Below are positions 28,054 through 36,689 of a stretch of DNA of 47,407 nucleotides, piece after piece; position 1 is the stretch's first letter, and each line of letters begins with the position of its first letter. This DNA comes from Pseudomonadota bacterium (lineage in GTDB: Bacteria; Pseudomonadota; Gammaproteobacteria; Burkholderiales; Burkholderiaceae_C). The stretch covers positions 1 to 47,407 of the forward strand of contig CAUJIM010000101.1 in NCBI GenBank assembly GCA_963205335.1, in the 5' to 3' direction. The notes below the pieces were generated by a model. It saw nothing but the letters and a program-made list of their open reading frames with translations, ran no database searches and had not been told where the DNA came from. The position numbers and the translations under genes are program-made.

Positions 28054-28353
28054 TCACTCGATCACGCGCGGCACGAGAAACAGGCCGCGCTCGGCGCTCG
28101 GCGCGTTGCCCAGGTACGCGTCGCGCCGGTCGGGCTCGGTCACCACGTCGTCGGCCAGGCGCAGCGCGATCGGCTCGACCGCCGCGAGCGGGTGCGCCAG
28201 GGGCTTGACGCCGGTGGTGTCCACCGCCTGCATTTGCTCGACGATGGAGAAGAAGTCGTTGATCGTGCCGAGCATGCGGTCGGCCTCGGGCGGGCTCAAT
28301 TCGAGCCGCGCCAGCCGTGCGATGCGTGCGATGTCTTGGGGTGTCAGTGCCAT
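28054..28353 (-). CDS. gatC: Aspartyl/glutamyl-tRNA amidotransferase subunit C
   Basis: 99 residues from ATG 28353; a longer frame to 28392 would add a tail not seen in GatC. It is the small belt subunit that wraps around GatA and stabilises its contact with GatB. The family pattern is clear: [19 protein letters not shown] at the start, [30 protein letters not shown] in the middle, and [23 protein letters not shown] at the end. It is the first gene of the gatCAB operon and is divergent from mreB across about 200 bases, an arrangement common in Burkholderiales. Confidence 0.94.
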   Translation of the reverse strand: MALTPQDIARIARLARLELSPPEADRMLGTINDFFSIVEQMQAVDTTGVKPLAHPLAAVEPIALRLADDVVTEPDRRDAYLGNAPSAERGLFLVPRVIE

Positions 28354-28413
28354 GGGATGCGGGGGCGACGCAACGGCGTGTAAACGCTGCAAACGGCTGC
28401 ACGGGGCGCCAGG

Positions 28414-28422
28414 TTATTCACA
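28414..28422 (+). promoter_or_regulatory. Candidate DnaA box in the gatC-mreB spacer
   Basis: TTATTCACA matches the DnaA box consensus TTATNCACA. It lies in the 204-base divergent region (28354-28557) that must hold promoters for both gatCAB and mreBCD. Apart from it and a relatively AT-rich stretch at 28410-28450, I see no clear paired promoter elements here. A single nine-base match can be chance, but in a GC-rich genome such AT-rich matches are uncommon. Confidence 0.3.
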
Positions 28423-28479
28423 GGGGATGCAGTATTATCTTGGTTTTGCCGCGATACCCTGCGCTGCGGTGGTCATTGA

Positions 28480-29601
<1,122 letters not shown>

Positions 29602-29632
29602 CCCCACGGCAGCGGTCGTCGGGCAGCCCGCC

Positions 29633-30553
29633 ATGCCTTTGGGAACCCTGGAGCGCAAGGCACCGTCCTTTTTCCGGCAGGGGCCGTCGGCGCTCTCGCG
29701 GCTCGCCCTCTACAGCGCCCTGGCGCTGTTTTTCATGGTGGCCGATGCGCGCTTTCACCTGACCGAGCCGGTGCGCCAGGCCGTGGCCACGGTGCTGTAC
29801 CCGCTGCAGTGGCTGATGCTCAAGCCGGTGGAGTTCGCCGATCGTGGCGCGGGGTATTTCCAGTCGCTCGAGCAGGCGCAGGAGAACCTTGGCGAGGCGC
29901 GCCGGCAGATGGCGGAGATGGCGGTGCAGGCCAGCGCCACCGAGCAGCTGGCCCGGGAAAACGCGCAGCTGCGCGAGCTGCTGGCGCTGCGCGCGCGGCT
30001 GGATACCCCGGCGATCGCGGCGCAGGTGCTCTACGACACGCCCGACCCCTATACCCGGCGCGTCACCATCGACCGCGGCCAGCTCGCCGGCGTGCAGCGG
30101 GGCTCGCCGGTGGTGGACCGGGACGGCGTGCTGGGACAGGTCACGCGGGTGTTCCCGCTGCTCAGCGAGGTGACCCTGCTGATCGACCGCGACCAGACTA
30201 TCCCCGTGCTCAACACCCGCACCGGCGCACGCAGCGTGGCCTACGGCGATCCGCTGTCGAACCATGGCGGCGGCATGGAGCTGCGCTTCACGCCGGGCAA
30301 CAGCGACGTGAGCGAGGGCGACCTGCTCACCACCAGCGGCATGGACGGCGTCTATCCGGCGGGGCTGCGCGTGGCGCGCGTGGTGCACGTCGAGCGGCGC
30401 GCCGACTCGACCTTCGCCCGCATCTACTGCGCGCCGCTGGCGCAGATGGACGGCGCGCGCTACGTGATGGTGCTGCAGCCGGTGTCGCAGAGCCTGGCGG
30501 GCGCCGAGGACGGCGTTGCCGCCGGTGTCGCCACGCGCGAGGCGCGGCCATGA
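29633..30553 (+). CDS. mreC: Rod shape-determining protein MreC
   Basis: 306 residues with a short cytoplasmic N-terminus, one membrane segment (about 23-42), a coiled coil (about 70-115, rich in Gln, Glu and Ala) and a periplasmic beta-barrel domain with YTRRVTIDRGQLAGVQRGSPVVDRDGVLGQV and LLTTSGMDGVYPAGLRVARV. Bacterial MreC links MreB to PBP2 and other periplasmic elongation enzymes. It lies 31 bases after mreB. Its stop overlaps the mreD start (ATGA). The Ala/Gly-rich C-terminus of about 15 residues looks unstructured. Confidence 0.94.
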   Translation: MPLGTLERKAPSFFRQGPSALSRLALYSALALFFMVADARFHLTEPVRQAVATVLYPLQWLMLKPVEFADRGAGYFQSLEQAQENLGEARRQMAEMAVQASATEQLARENAQLRELLALRARLDTPAIAAQVLYDTPDPYTRRVTIDRGQLAGVQRGSPVVDRDGVLGQVTRVFPLLSEVTLLIDRDQTIPVLNTRTGARSVAYGDPLSNHGGGMELRFTPGNSDVSEGDLLTTSGMDGVYPAGLRVARVVHVERRADSTFARIYCAPLAQMDGARYVMVLQPVSQSLAGAEDGVAAGVATREARP

Positions 30554-31071
30554 TCCTGTCCAAGGGCCAGCAACTGCTGCTGCCGGTCAACCCGGTCTTC
30601 GTCGTCGCCAGCCTGGTGGCGGCGCTGGCGCTGAACCTGCTGCCGCTGGGGCGCGTGGCCTGGATGCCCGACTGGCTGATGGTGCTGCTGGTCTTCTGGG
30701 GCATGCACCAGCCGCGGCGCGTGGGCATGGGCGTGGCGTTCGTGCTCGGCCTGGCCATCGACGTGCACCAGTCCACGCTGCTGGGGCAGCATGCGCTGGT
30801 CTACTGCGTGCTGGTCTTCGGGGTGCAGCTGCTGCAGTGGCGCCTGCTCTGGTTCAACCCGTTGTGGCAGGCCCTGCAGCTGCTGCCGCTGTTCGTCGGC
30901 GCGCACCTGTTCCTGCTGGCGCTGCGCCTGCTCGGGGGGGCCGCCCTGCTGCCCGGCTGGCCGGCGCTGGTGGCGCCGCTGCTCGAGGCGCTGATCTGGC
31001 CGCTGGCGAGCCTGGTACTGCTCGCGCCCCAGCGGCGCCCGCCCGACCAGGATGACAACCGCCCGCTGTGA
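30550..31071 (+). CDS. mreD: Rod shape-determining membrane protein MreD
   Basis: 173 residues, highly hydrophobic with five or six membrane segments. MreD is poorly conserved. It is recognised here by PDWLMVLLVFWGMHQPRRVGMGVAFVLGLAIDVHQSTLLGQHAL, the typical central motif with the conserved Asp, and by its position between mreC and mrdA. The C-terminus is short, charged and proline-rich. Start and stop both overlap neighbouring genes (ATGA with mreC, TGATG with mrdA), so the operon is translated as a coupled unit. Confidence 0.92.
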   Translation: MILSKGQQLLLPVNPVFVVASLVAALALNLLPLGRVAWMPDWLMVLLVFWGMHQPRRVGMGVAFVLGLAIDVHQSTLLGQHALVYCVLVFGVQLLQWRLLWFNPLWQALQLLPLFVGAHLFLLALRLLGGAALLPGWPALVAPLLEALIWPLASLVLLAPQRRPPDQDDNRPL

Positions 31072-33014
31072 TGAACGAGCTGCGCAATGCCGAGGCCGAC
31101 TCCGGGCGCTTTCGCGTGCGGCTGTGGGCCGTGGCCGCGGTCGTGCTGCTGGCGTTCCTGCTGATCGTCTGGCGCCTCGTGGTGCTGCAGGTGGTGCGCC
31201 ATGACGACCTCGCCGAGCAGGCCGAGAGCAACCGCACGGCAGTGGTGCCCATCGTGCCCATGCGCGGCCAGATACTGGACAGGAACGGCGTGGTGCTCGC
31301 GACCAACTACTCGGCCTACACGCTGGAGATCACACCTTCGCGCACGCGCGACGTGGACGCGACCATCGACGCGCTCTCCGAGGTGGTCGACATCCAGCCG
31401 CGCGACCGCCGCCGCTTCAAGCGCCTGGCCGAGGATTCGCGCAGCTTCGACTCGCTGCCGATCCGCACCCGCCTGACCGACGAGGAGGTGGCGCGCTTCG
31501 CCGCGCAGCACTACCGCTTTCCCGGCGTGGAAATCCGCGCGCGGCTGTTCCGCACCTATCCGCTGGGCGAGGTGGGGAGCCACGCGATCGGCTACATCGG
31601 GCGCATCAACCAGCGCGAGAAGGAGCGCATCGACGACTCGGACGACGCGGCCAACTACCGCGGCACCGACTACATCGGCAAGCTCGGCATCGAGCAGAGC
31701 TACGAGGCCACGCTGCACGGGCAGACCGGGTTCGAGCTGCTGGAGACCTCGGCCGGCGGACGCGCCGTGCGGCGCCTGGAGAGCCACCCGGCGACGCCGG
31801 GCGGCGCGGTGATCCTGTCGCTCGACATCAAGCTGCAGAAGATGGTCGAGGACCTCTTCGGCACGCGCCGGGGGGCGCTGGTGGCGCTCGATCCGCGCAA
31901 CGGCGAGGTGCTCGCGCTGGTGTCCAAGCCGACCTTCGACCCCAACCTCTTCGTCGAAGGGATAGACCAGGAAAACTGGCAGGCGCTCAACGAGTCGATC
32001 AACAAGCCGCTGCTCAACCGCGCACTGCGCGGCACCTATCCGCCGGGCTCGACCTACAAGCCCTTCATGGCGCTCGGCGCGCTGGAGCTGGGCAAGCGCG
32101 ACCCCAAGCTCGTCATCAACGACCCCGGCTACTACAACTTCGGCGGGCGCACGTTCCGCAGTCACGAAGGCGGCCTGGGCGGCGTGGACATGACGCGCGC
32201 CATCCAGTATTCGAGCAACACCTACTTCTACTCGCTGGCCGTGGACATGGGGGTGAACGCCATACACGACTTCATGGCGCCGCTCGGTTTCGGCCAGCTC
32301 ACCGGCATCGACCTGGGCGGCGAGGTGCGCGGCGTGCTGCCCAGCACCGAGTGGAAGAAGAACGCCTACAAGAAAGCCGAGATGAAGCGCTGGTTCCCGG
32401 GCGAGACGGTGTCGCTCGGCATCGGGCAGGGCTACAACAGCTTCACCATGCTGCAGCTGGCGGTGGCCGAGGCGACGCTGGCCAACGGCGGGACGCGCCA
32501 CGTGCCGCACCTGGCGCGCTCCATCCGGGACCAGGTCAGCGGCGCGCTCGCCCCGGTACCGCAGCCGCCCGCGGTGGCGCTGGGCTACCAGCCCAGGCAT
32601 CTGGACATCGTGCGCCGCGGGCTGGCCGCGGTGAACGAGGCGGGCACCGGCCGGCGCGTGTTCGCCGGGGCGCCCTACACCTCGGCGGGCAAGACCGGCA
32701 CGGCGCAGGCCGTGAGCCTGGGGCAGAACGTCAGGTACAACGCCAGGCTGCTCGAGGAGCACCAGAGGGACCACTCGCTCTTTGCCGCCTTCGCGCCGCT
32801 CGAGGAGCCGCGGATCGCGGTCGCGATGATCGTCGAGAACGCCGGCTTCGGCGCCGCCACCGCCGCGCCCATCGTGCGCCGGGTGTTCGACTATTGGCTC
32901 CTGGGGCAGTACCCGAGCGAGGAAGACATCGCGGCGGTGGTGCGCGGGCAGGCGACGGTGCCGGTGGGCGTGCCGCGGCGGGCGGAGGAGGTCCCGCTCG
33001 GCGCGCAGCCGTGA
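31071..33014 (+). CDS. mrdA: Penicillin-binding protein 2 (elongation transpeptidase)
   Basis: 647 residues from ATG 31071; an adjacent GTG at 31068 is a less likely start. A single N-terminal membrane anchor (about 17-40) is followed by the dimerisation/pedestal domain. The transpeptidase domain contains the acyl-ester serine in GSTYKPF (about residue 327), the SxN motif in YSSNTYFYS and KTGTAQ (about 543-548). It crosslinks peptidoglycan during cell elongation with RodA. The operon ends here: a convergent TSUP gene follows ten bases on, and no rodA is seen next to mrdA. Confidence 0.96.
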   Translation: MNELRNAEADSGRFRVRLWAVAAVVLLAFLLIVWRLVVLQVVRHDDLAEQAESNRTAVVPIVPMRGQILDRNGVVLATNYSAYTLEITPSRTRDVDATIDALSEVVDIQPRDRRRFKRLAEDSRSFDSLPIRTRLTDEEVARFAAQHYRFPGVEIRARLFRTYPLGEVGSHAIGYIGRINQREKERIDDSDDAANYRGTDYIGKLGIEQSYEATLHGQTGFELLETSAGGRAVRRLESHPATPGGAVILSLDIKLQKMVEDLFGTRRGALVALDPRNGEVLALVSKPTFDPNLFVEGIDQENWQALNESINKPLLNRALRGTYPPGSTYKPFMALGALELGKRDPKLVINDPGYYNFGGRTFRSHEGGLGGVDMTRAIQYSSNTYFYSLAVDMGVNAIHDFMAPLGFGQLTGIDLGGEVRGVLPSTEWKKNAYKKAEMKRWFPGETVSLGIGQGYNSFTMLQLAVAEATLANGGTRHVPHLARSIRDQVSGALAPVPQPPAVALGYQPRHLDIVRRGLAAVNEAGTGRRVFAGAPYTSAGKTGTAQAVSLGQNVRYNARLLEEHQRDHSLFAAFAPLEEPRIAVAMIVENAGFGAATAAPIVRRVFDYWLLGQYPSEEDIAAVVRGQATVPVGVPRRAEEVPLGAQP

Positions 33015-33024
33015 CGGAGCGCGG

Positions 33025-33783
33025 TCAGCGCACGAACGCGTCGTACCCCGTCTTGAGGATCAGCGCGCCGACGACGACGATGAAGATGCCGCGCACGAAG
33101 CCCGCGCCGTGCCGCAGCGCCAGGCGCGCGCCGAGCACGCTGCCGATCACGTTGGCCAGCGCCAGCCAGAGTGTGAGGTGCCACCAGACGTGGCCCTTGG
33201 CGGCGAAGAGGATCAGCGCCGAGGCGTTGGTCGAGAGGTTGAGCAGCTTGGCCGAGACCGAGGCGTTGAGGAAATCGTAGCCGAGGAAGCGCACGAAGAG
33301 AAAGACCAGGAAGCTCCCGGTGCCGGGGCCGAAGAAGCCGTCGTAGAAACCGATCACGCCGCCGATCGTGCAGGCGGCGAGGCGCTCGCGGTCCGGGGCG
33401 AGCCGTGGCGCATGCACCCGGCCGAGGTCCTTGCGCGCCAGCGTGTAGGCGAGCAGCGCGATGAGGATCGCGGGCAGGAATTTGCGCAGGATCTCGGCCG
33501 AGATCAGCGTGACCACCCAGGCGCCGGCGAAGGCGCCGATGAAGCTGACGAGCGCCGCCGGCAGCATCGCCTGCCAGCGGATGCGCACGCGCCGCGCGTA
33601 TTGCGCGGTGGCCACGCCCGTGCCCCAGATGGCGGCGCTCTTGTTGGTGCCCAGCAGGTCGCCGGGAAGGGCGGCGGGGTAGGTGGCGAACAGCGCGGGC
33701 AGCAGGATCAGCCCGCCGCCGCCAACGATCGAATCGACGAAACCGGCCAGCAGCGAGGCCAGCGAGACGATGACGGCATCCAT
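33025..33783 (-). CDS. TSUP family sulfite/anion exporter (TauE/SafE)
   Basis: 252-residue inner-membrane protein with about eight hydrophobic segments in two similar halves. The first half opens LLAGFVDSIVGGGGLILLPALF and LLGTNKSAAIWGTG; the second has GFYDGFFGPGTGSFLVFLFVRFLGYDFLNASVSAKLLNLSTN. These glycine-rich repeats are the TauE/SafE hallmark. Members move sulfite, sulfoacetate or related organic anions out of the cell. It is a single gene, convergent with mrdA and separated by 40 bases from the diguanylate cyclase gene upstream on the same strand. The substrate cannot be told from sequence. Confidence 0.88.
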   Translation of the reverse strand: MDAVIVSLASLLAGFVDSIVGGGGLILLPALFATYPAALPGDLLGTNKSAAIWGTGVATAQYARRVRIRWQAMLPAALVSFIGAFAGAWVVTLISAEILRKFLPAILIALLAYTLARKDLGRVHAPRLAPDRERLAACTIGGVIGFYDGFFGPGTGSFLVFLFVRFLGYDFLNASVSAKLLNLSTNASALILFAAKGHVWWHLTLWLALANVIGSVLGARLALRHGAGFVRGIFIVVVGALILKTGYDAFVR

Positions 33784-33823
33784 CGGTGCGATTGTCGCAC
33801 CGGCTCCCGGCGCACGGCCGGCG

Positions 33824-36367
33824 TCAGGCGCGCGGCAGCTCGGCCCGCTCCCGCTCCTGGCCCAGCAGGCCGCGCAGGGATTCCAGCGGCATCGGCCGGC
33901 CTGTGTGGTAGCCCTGCGCGATGTCGCAACCGAACTGCCCGAGCAATTCGAGGCAGGTGGCGGTCTCGATGCCTTCGGCCACCGATATGAGGTTGAGCGA
34001 GCGCACCAGTTCGATCATTCCGCGCAGGATCACGCGGTCGGTTTCGGACGTGATGGCCGCCGACACGAACGAACGGTCGATCTTGATGCCCTGCACGGGC
34101 AGGTTGCGCAGCCGGGCGAACGACGAATGGCCGGTGCCGAAGTCGTCGATCCAGGTGCGCACGCCGAGCTTGCCCAGGTTGCGGATCATCTCGATGGCCG
34201 CGCCCTGGTCGTCCATGATGGTGGTCTCGGTGATCTCCACCACCAGGCGCGATGGCTTGATGCCCGATGCGGCGAGCTGCGTCGCGACCCAGCCCAGGAA
34301 ATCGGGTTCGTACAGGTTGCGCACCGACAGGTTGACCGAGACTTCCAGGTGCTGGCCGGACTCGCCGAGCTTGCGCATCTCGTGCAGCGCGCGCCGGATC
34401 ACCCAGCGTGTCAGCTTCTTCATCTGTCCGGACACCTCGGCCAGTTCGATGAAGGTGTCCGGCGATATCACGCCGCGCTCGGGATGCCGCCAGCGCGAGA
34501 GCACCTCGGTGCCGATGATGCGGCCGGTGCGCACGTCGATCAGCGGCTGGTGGAGCAGGAACAGCTGGTCGTTGTCGATCGCCTGCTCCAGGTCGGCGAC
34601 CAGCGCCAGCCGGTCGCGGCCGAGGCCGACGTTGTCGTCGTAGTGCTCGACGCTGGAGCCGCGCGTCTTGGCGAGGTACATCGCCACGTCGGCGCAGCGC
34701 ATCAGCTCGGCGCTGTTCTCGCCATCGGTCGGGAAGCTCGCCACGCCGACGCTGGCGTGCACGCGCAGCCGCAGGTCGCCGACGGCCACCGGCTGGCTGA
34801 TGGTCTCGACCAGCCCGGCGGCGCGCTGCTCGGCGTTCTGCGGCGTGACGTCGGGCAGCACGATCGCGAACTCGTCGCCGCCCAGGCGGGCCACCGTGTC
34901 GCCGGGGCGGCAATGCTCCAGGATGCGCCGGCCCACGTCGCGCAGCACCTGGTCGCCGGTCTTGTGACCCAGCGAATCGTTGATGTCCTTGAACCGGTTC
35001 AGATCGATGAACAGCACCGCCGTCGGCGACTTCCCGGGCAGGGCGAGGCGCGCATCCAGTGCCTCGGTGAAGGCGCGCCGGTTCGGCAGGCCGGTCAGCT
35101 CGTCCTGGCGCGCCTGCGTGTGCAGCCGCCGGCCCGCTTCGACGCGCTCGGTGATGTCCAGGAAATCGACGCTGCACGATTGCACGTCGATGCGGCGCGC
35201 GGTGGCCTGGTAGACGCGGCTATCGGCGCCATGGAACTCGGTCGTGTGGTTGCCGGCCGAATCGGGCAGGAGCGCGAGCAGGTCGGCCAGGCGCAGCCCG
35301 CTGGGCGATTGGCTGTCGAGCCGCGCATGCACGGCGGCCGGTCCCAGCCCCAGGATGCGCTGGCAGGTCCCGTTCAACGCGTCGATCACCGGGCCTTCGC
35401 CGTCGCAGCGCAGCAGCATCTGCCCGATCGGCGAGGAGGCGACCAGGTGGCCGAATGCCAGCGCCTCGCGCTCGGTTTCGATCTGCTCGGTACGGTCGAG
35501 CAGGACGCCGACCAGGAACGCCGAGCGGCCCCTGCGGTCGGTGACGCGGTTGGTGCGGTTCTCGAGCCAGCGCCACGTGCCGTCGGTGCGGCGCATGCGC
35601 ACGCTCACCGGTCGGTCGCTGCGGCCGGCGAGCGCATCGTCGAGCAGCGGCCGGTCCTCGGGGTGGACGATGCTGGGCAGGAAGCCCGGATCGGCCCACG
35701 CGCTGGCGGGGTAGCCGAGCAGCCGTTCGGCCGCCCGGGTGACCTTCAGCGTGCCTTGGCCGCCGGGGATTTCCTCCCACATGATCGCGTCTATGCGTTC
35801 GGCCACCAGCTGCTCGCGCTCGGAGGCGGCGCGCGCCTGCATGTTCAGGCGGATCGCCCGCACCATGAAGATCAGGCCCAGCATGCAGAACGCGATGAGG
35901 CCGCTGCCCGGGGCCACCTGCCGCGGCGGCAGCGCCGTCACTGCCGTGGCGGCCACGACCGCCAGATAGGCGCCGACCGCCGCCAGCGGCCGGAAGGTGG
36001 CGGCCCAGCCGAGCACCGCGATGCCGATGATCAGGACCAGTATCGGCGGCAATCCCAGCGCCGCGAACACGATCAGCAGCGCGGCGTCGATCATCGTCAC
36101 GAGCGATGCGATCGAGGGCACGGTGAGCGTCAGTGCGTGCGCAATCGCCTGAAAGCCGAGAAAGGCGCCGGCGAGATAGTCGGCGCGGTCGATCCGTCCG
36201 TCGCTCAGGCTGATGATCAGGGCCGTCAGCAGAACGGCGTGACGCATCGACCACATGATCTGGCACAGCGCGAACTGGCGATTTTCGTCCGTGTTGCGGC
36301 GGCGCGCCTTGTCGTAGCGCAAGGCAGCGCGCCATGCCTGTCCGTTGAAGAACCGAGATTGCAACAT
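33824..36367 (-). CDS. Membrane-bound PAS-GGDEF-EAL cyclic-di-GMP signalling protein
   Basis: 847 residues from ATG 36367. The frame is open further to 36553, but that extension runs through two terminators and is not protein-like. Residues 1-190 carry five or six membrane segments. Two PAS-like modules follow, the first with RLLGYPASAWADPGFLPSIVHPEDRP and RRTDGTWRWLENR. The GGDEF motif is exact (ARLGGDEFAIVL, about 496-500) and an inhibitory RxxD site (RPGD) lies five residues before it. The EAL domain (about 590-830) has EVL in place of EAL, with VEITETT, DDFGTGHSS and KIDRSF intact. Both cyclase and phosphodiesterase activity are possible. The membrane part probably senses a signal. Confidence 0.92.
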   Translation of the reverse strand: MLQSRFFNGQAWRAALRYDKARRRNTDENRQFALCQIMWSMRHAVLLTALIISLSDGRIDRADYLAGAFLGFQAIAHALTLTVPSIASLVTMIDAALLIVFAALGLPPILVLIIGIAVLGWAATFRPLAAVGAYLAVVAATAVTALPPRQVAPGSGLIAFCMLGLIFMVRAIRLNMQARAASEREQLVAERIDAIMWEEIPGGQGTLKVTRAAERLLGYPASAWADPGFLPSIVHPEDRPLLDDALAGRSDRPVSVRMRRTDGTWRWLENRTNRVTDRRGRSAFLVGVLLDRTEQIETEREALAFGHLVASSPIGQMLLRCDGEGPVIDALNGTCQRILGLGPAAVHARLDSQSPSGLRLADLLALLPDSAGNHTTEFHGADSRVYQATARRIDVQSCSVDFLDITERVEAGRRLHTQARQDELTGLPNRRAFTEALDARLALPGKSPTAVLFIDLNRFKDINDSLGHKTGDQVLRDVGRRILEHCRPGDTVARLGGDEFAIVLPDVTPQNAEQRAAGLVETISQPVAVGDLRLRVHASVGVASFPTDGENSAELMRCADVAMYLAKTRGSSVEHYDDNVGLGRDRLALVADLEQAIDNDQLFLLHQPLIDVRTGRIIGTEVLSRWRHPERGVISPDTFIELAEVSGQMKKLTRWVIRRALHEMRKLGESGQHLEVSVNLSVRNLYEPDFLGWVATQLAASGIKPSRLVVEITETTIMDDQGAAIEMIRNLGKLGVRTWIDDFGTGHSSFARLRNLPVQGIKIDRSFVSAAITSETDRVILRGMIELVRSLNLISVAEGIETATCLELLGQFGCDIAQGYHTGRPMPLESLRGLLGQERERAELPRA

Positions 36368-36489
36368 GTCTGCAATTTCGGCACGGGCCGGGGAAGCTTG
36401 AGGGCGGACGGCCCGAGACCGGCCGCGCTGCGCACGCTGCCGCGGAGGGGCTGGCCGGGGCCGCCGTCCGTCCGGCGTGCACGGCAGGC

Positions 36490-36518
36490 AAAAAAAAACG
36501 CCTGACGGGCAGGCGTTT
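36490..36518 (-). terminator. Intrinsic terminator, second of a tandem pair
   Basis: Read on the minus strand: AAACGCCTG, loop CCCGT, CAGGCGTTT, a perfect nine-base stem, followed by continued T (complement of the A run at 36490-36498). This is a textbook terminator. It lies after the GMC oxidoreductase gene and backs up the one at 36521-36550. Confidence 0.85.
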
Positions 36519-36520
36519 GC

Positions 36521-36550
36521 AAAAAAATCGGCGCCTCTTGTTGGGCGCCT
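36521..36550 (-). terminator. Intrinsic terminator, first of a tandem pair
   Basis: Read on the minus strand: GGCGCC, loop CAACAAGA, GGCGCC, then GA and seven T (complement of A at 36521-36527). The stem is six G-C pairs. It is the first of two terminators met by transcripts coming from the GMC oxidoreductase gene, about 140 bases past its stop. Confidence 0.8.
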
Positions 36551-36689
36551 CATGTGATGTTCTGTTCGTTGTCTTGCTGGCGGTGTCTCCCCGGCCCTCG
36601 CGGGACACGCGGTGGCGCGCCTCGAGTGGCCAGAAATGTACTGGTTCGACTGCCGCAGGGCATCGGGATTTTCCCGTATGGACGGGTGC

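Larger units (their letters stand above)
36368..36689. other. Intergenic region with tandem minus-strand terminators
   Basis: A gene-free stretch of 322 bases between the start of the PAS-GGDEF-EAL gene and the end of the GMC oxidoreductase gene, both on the minus strand. Its centre holds two intrinsic terminators. The part from 36368 to 36489 should contain the promoter of the signalling gene, but I find no clear -35/-10 pair. The part from 36551 to 36689 would be the 3' untranslated end of the GMC message, with no protein-like frame or further structure that I can support. Confidence 0.6.

Noticed and set aside
36368-36553. N-terminal extension of the PAS-GGDEF-EAL frame up to 36553
   Set aside because: The extra 62 codons pass through two intrinsic terminators and give a Pro/Arg-rich, non-conserved stretch. 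The ATG at 36367 is a more sensible start.
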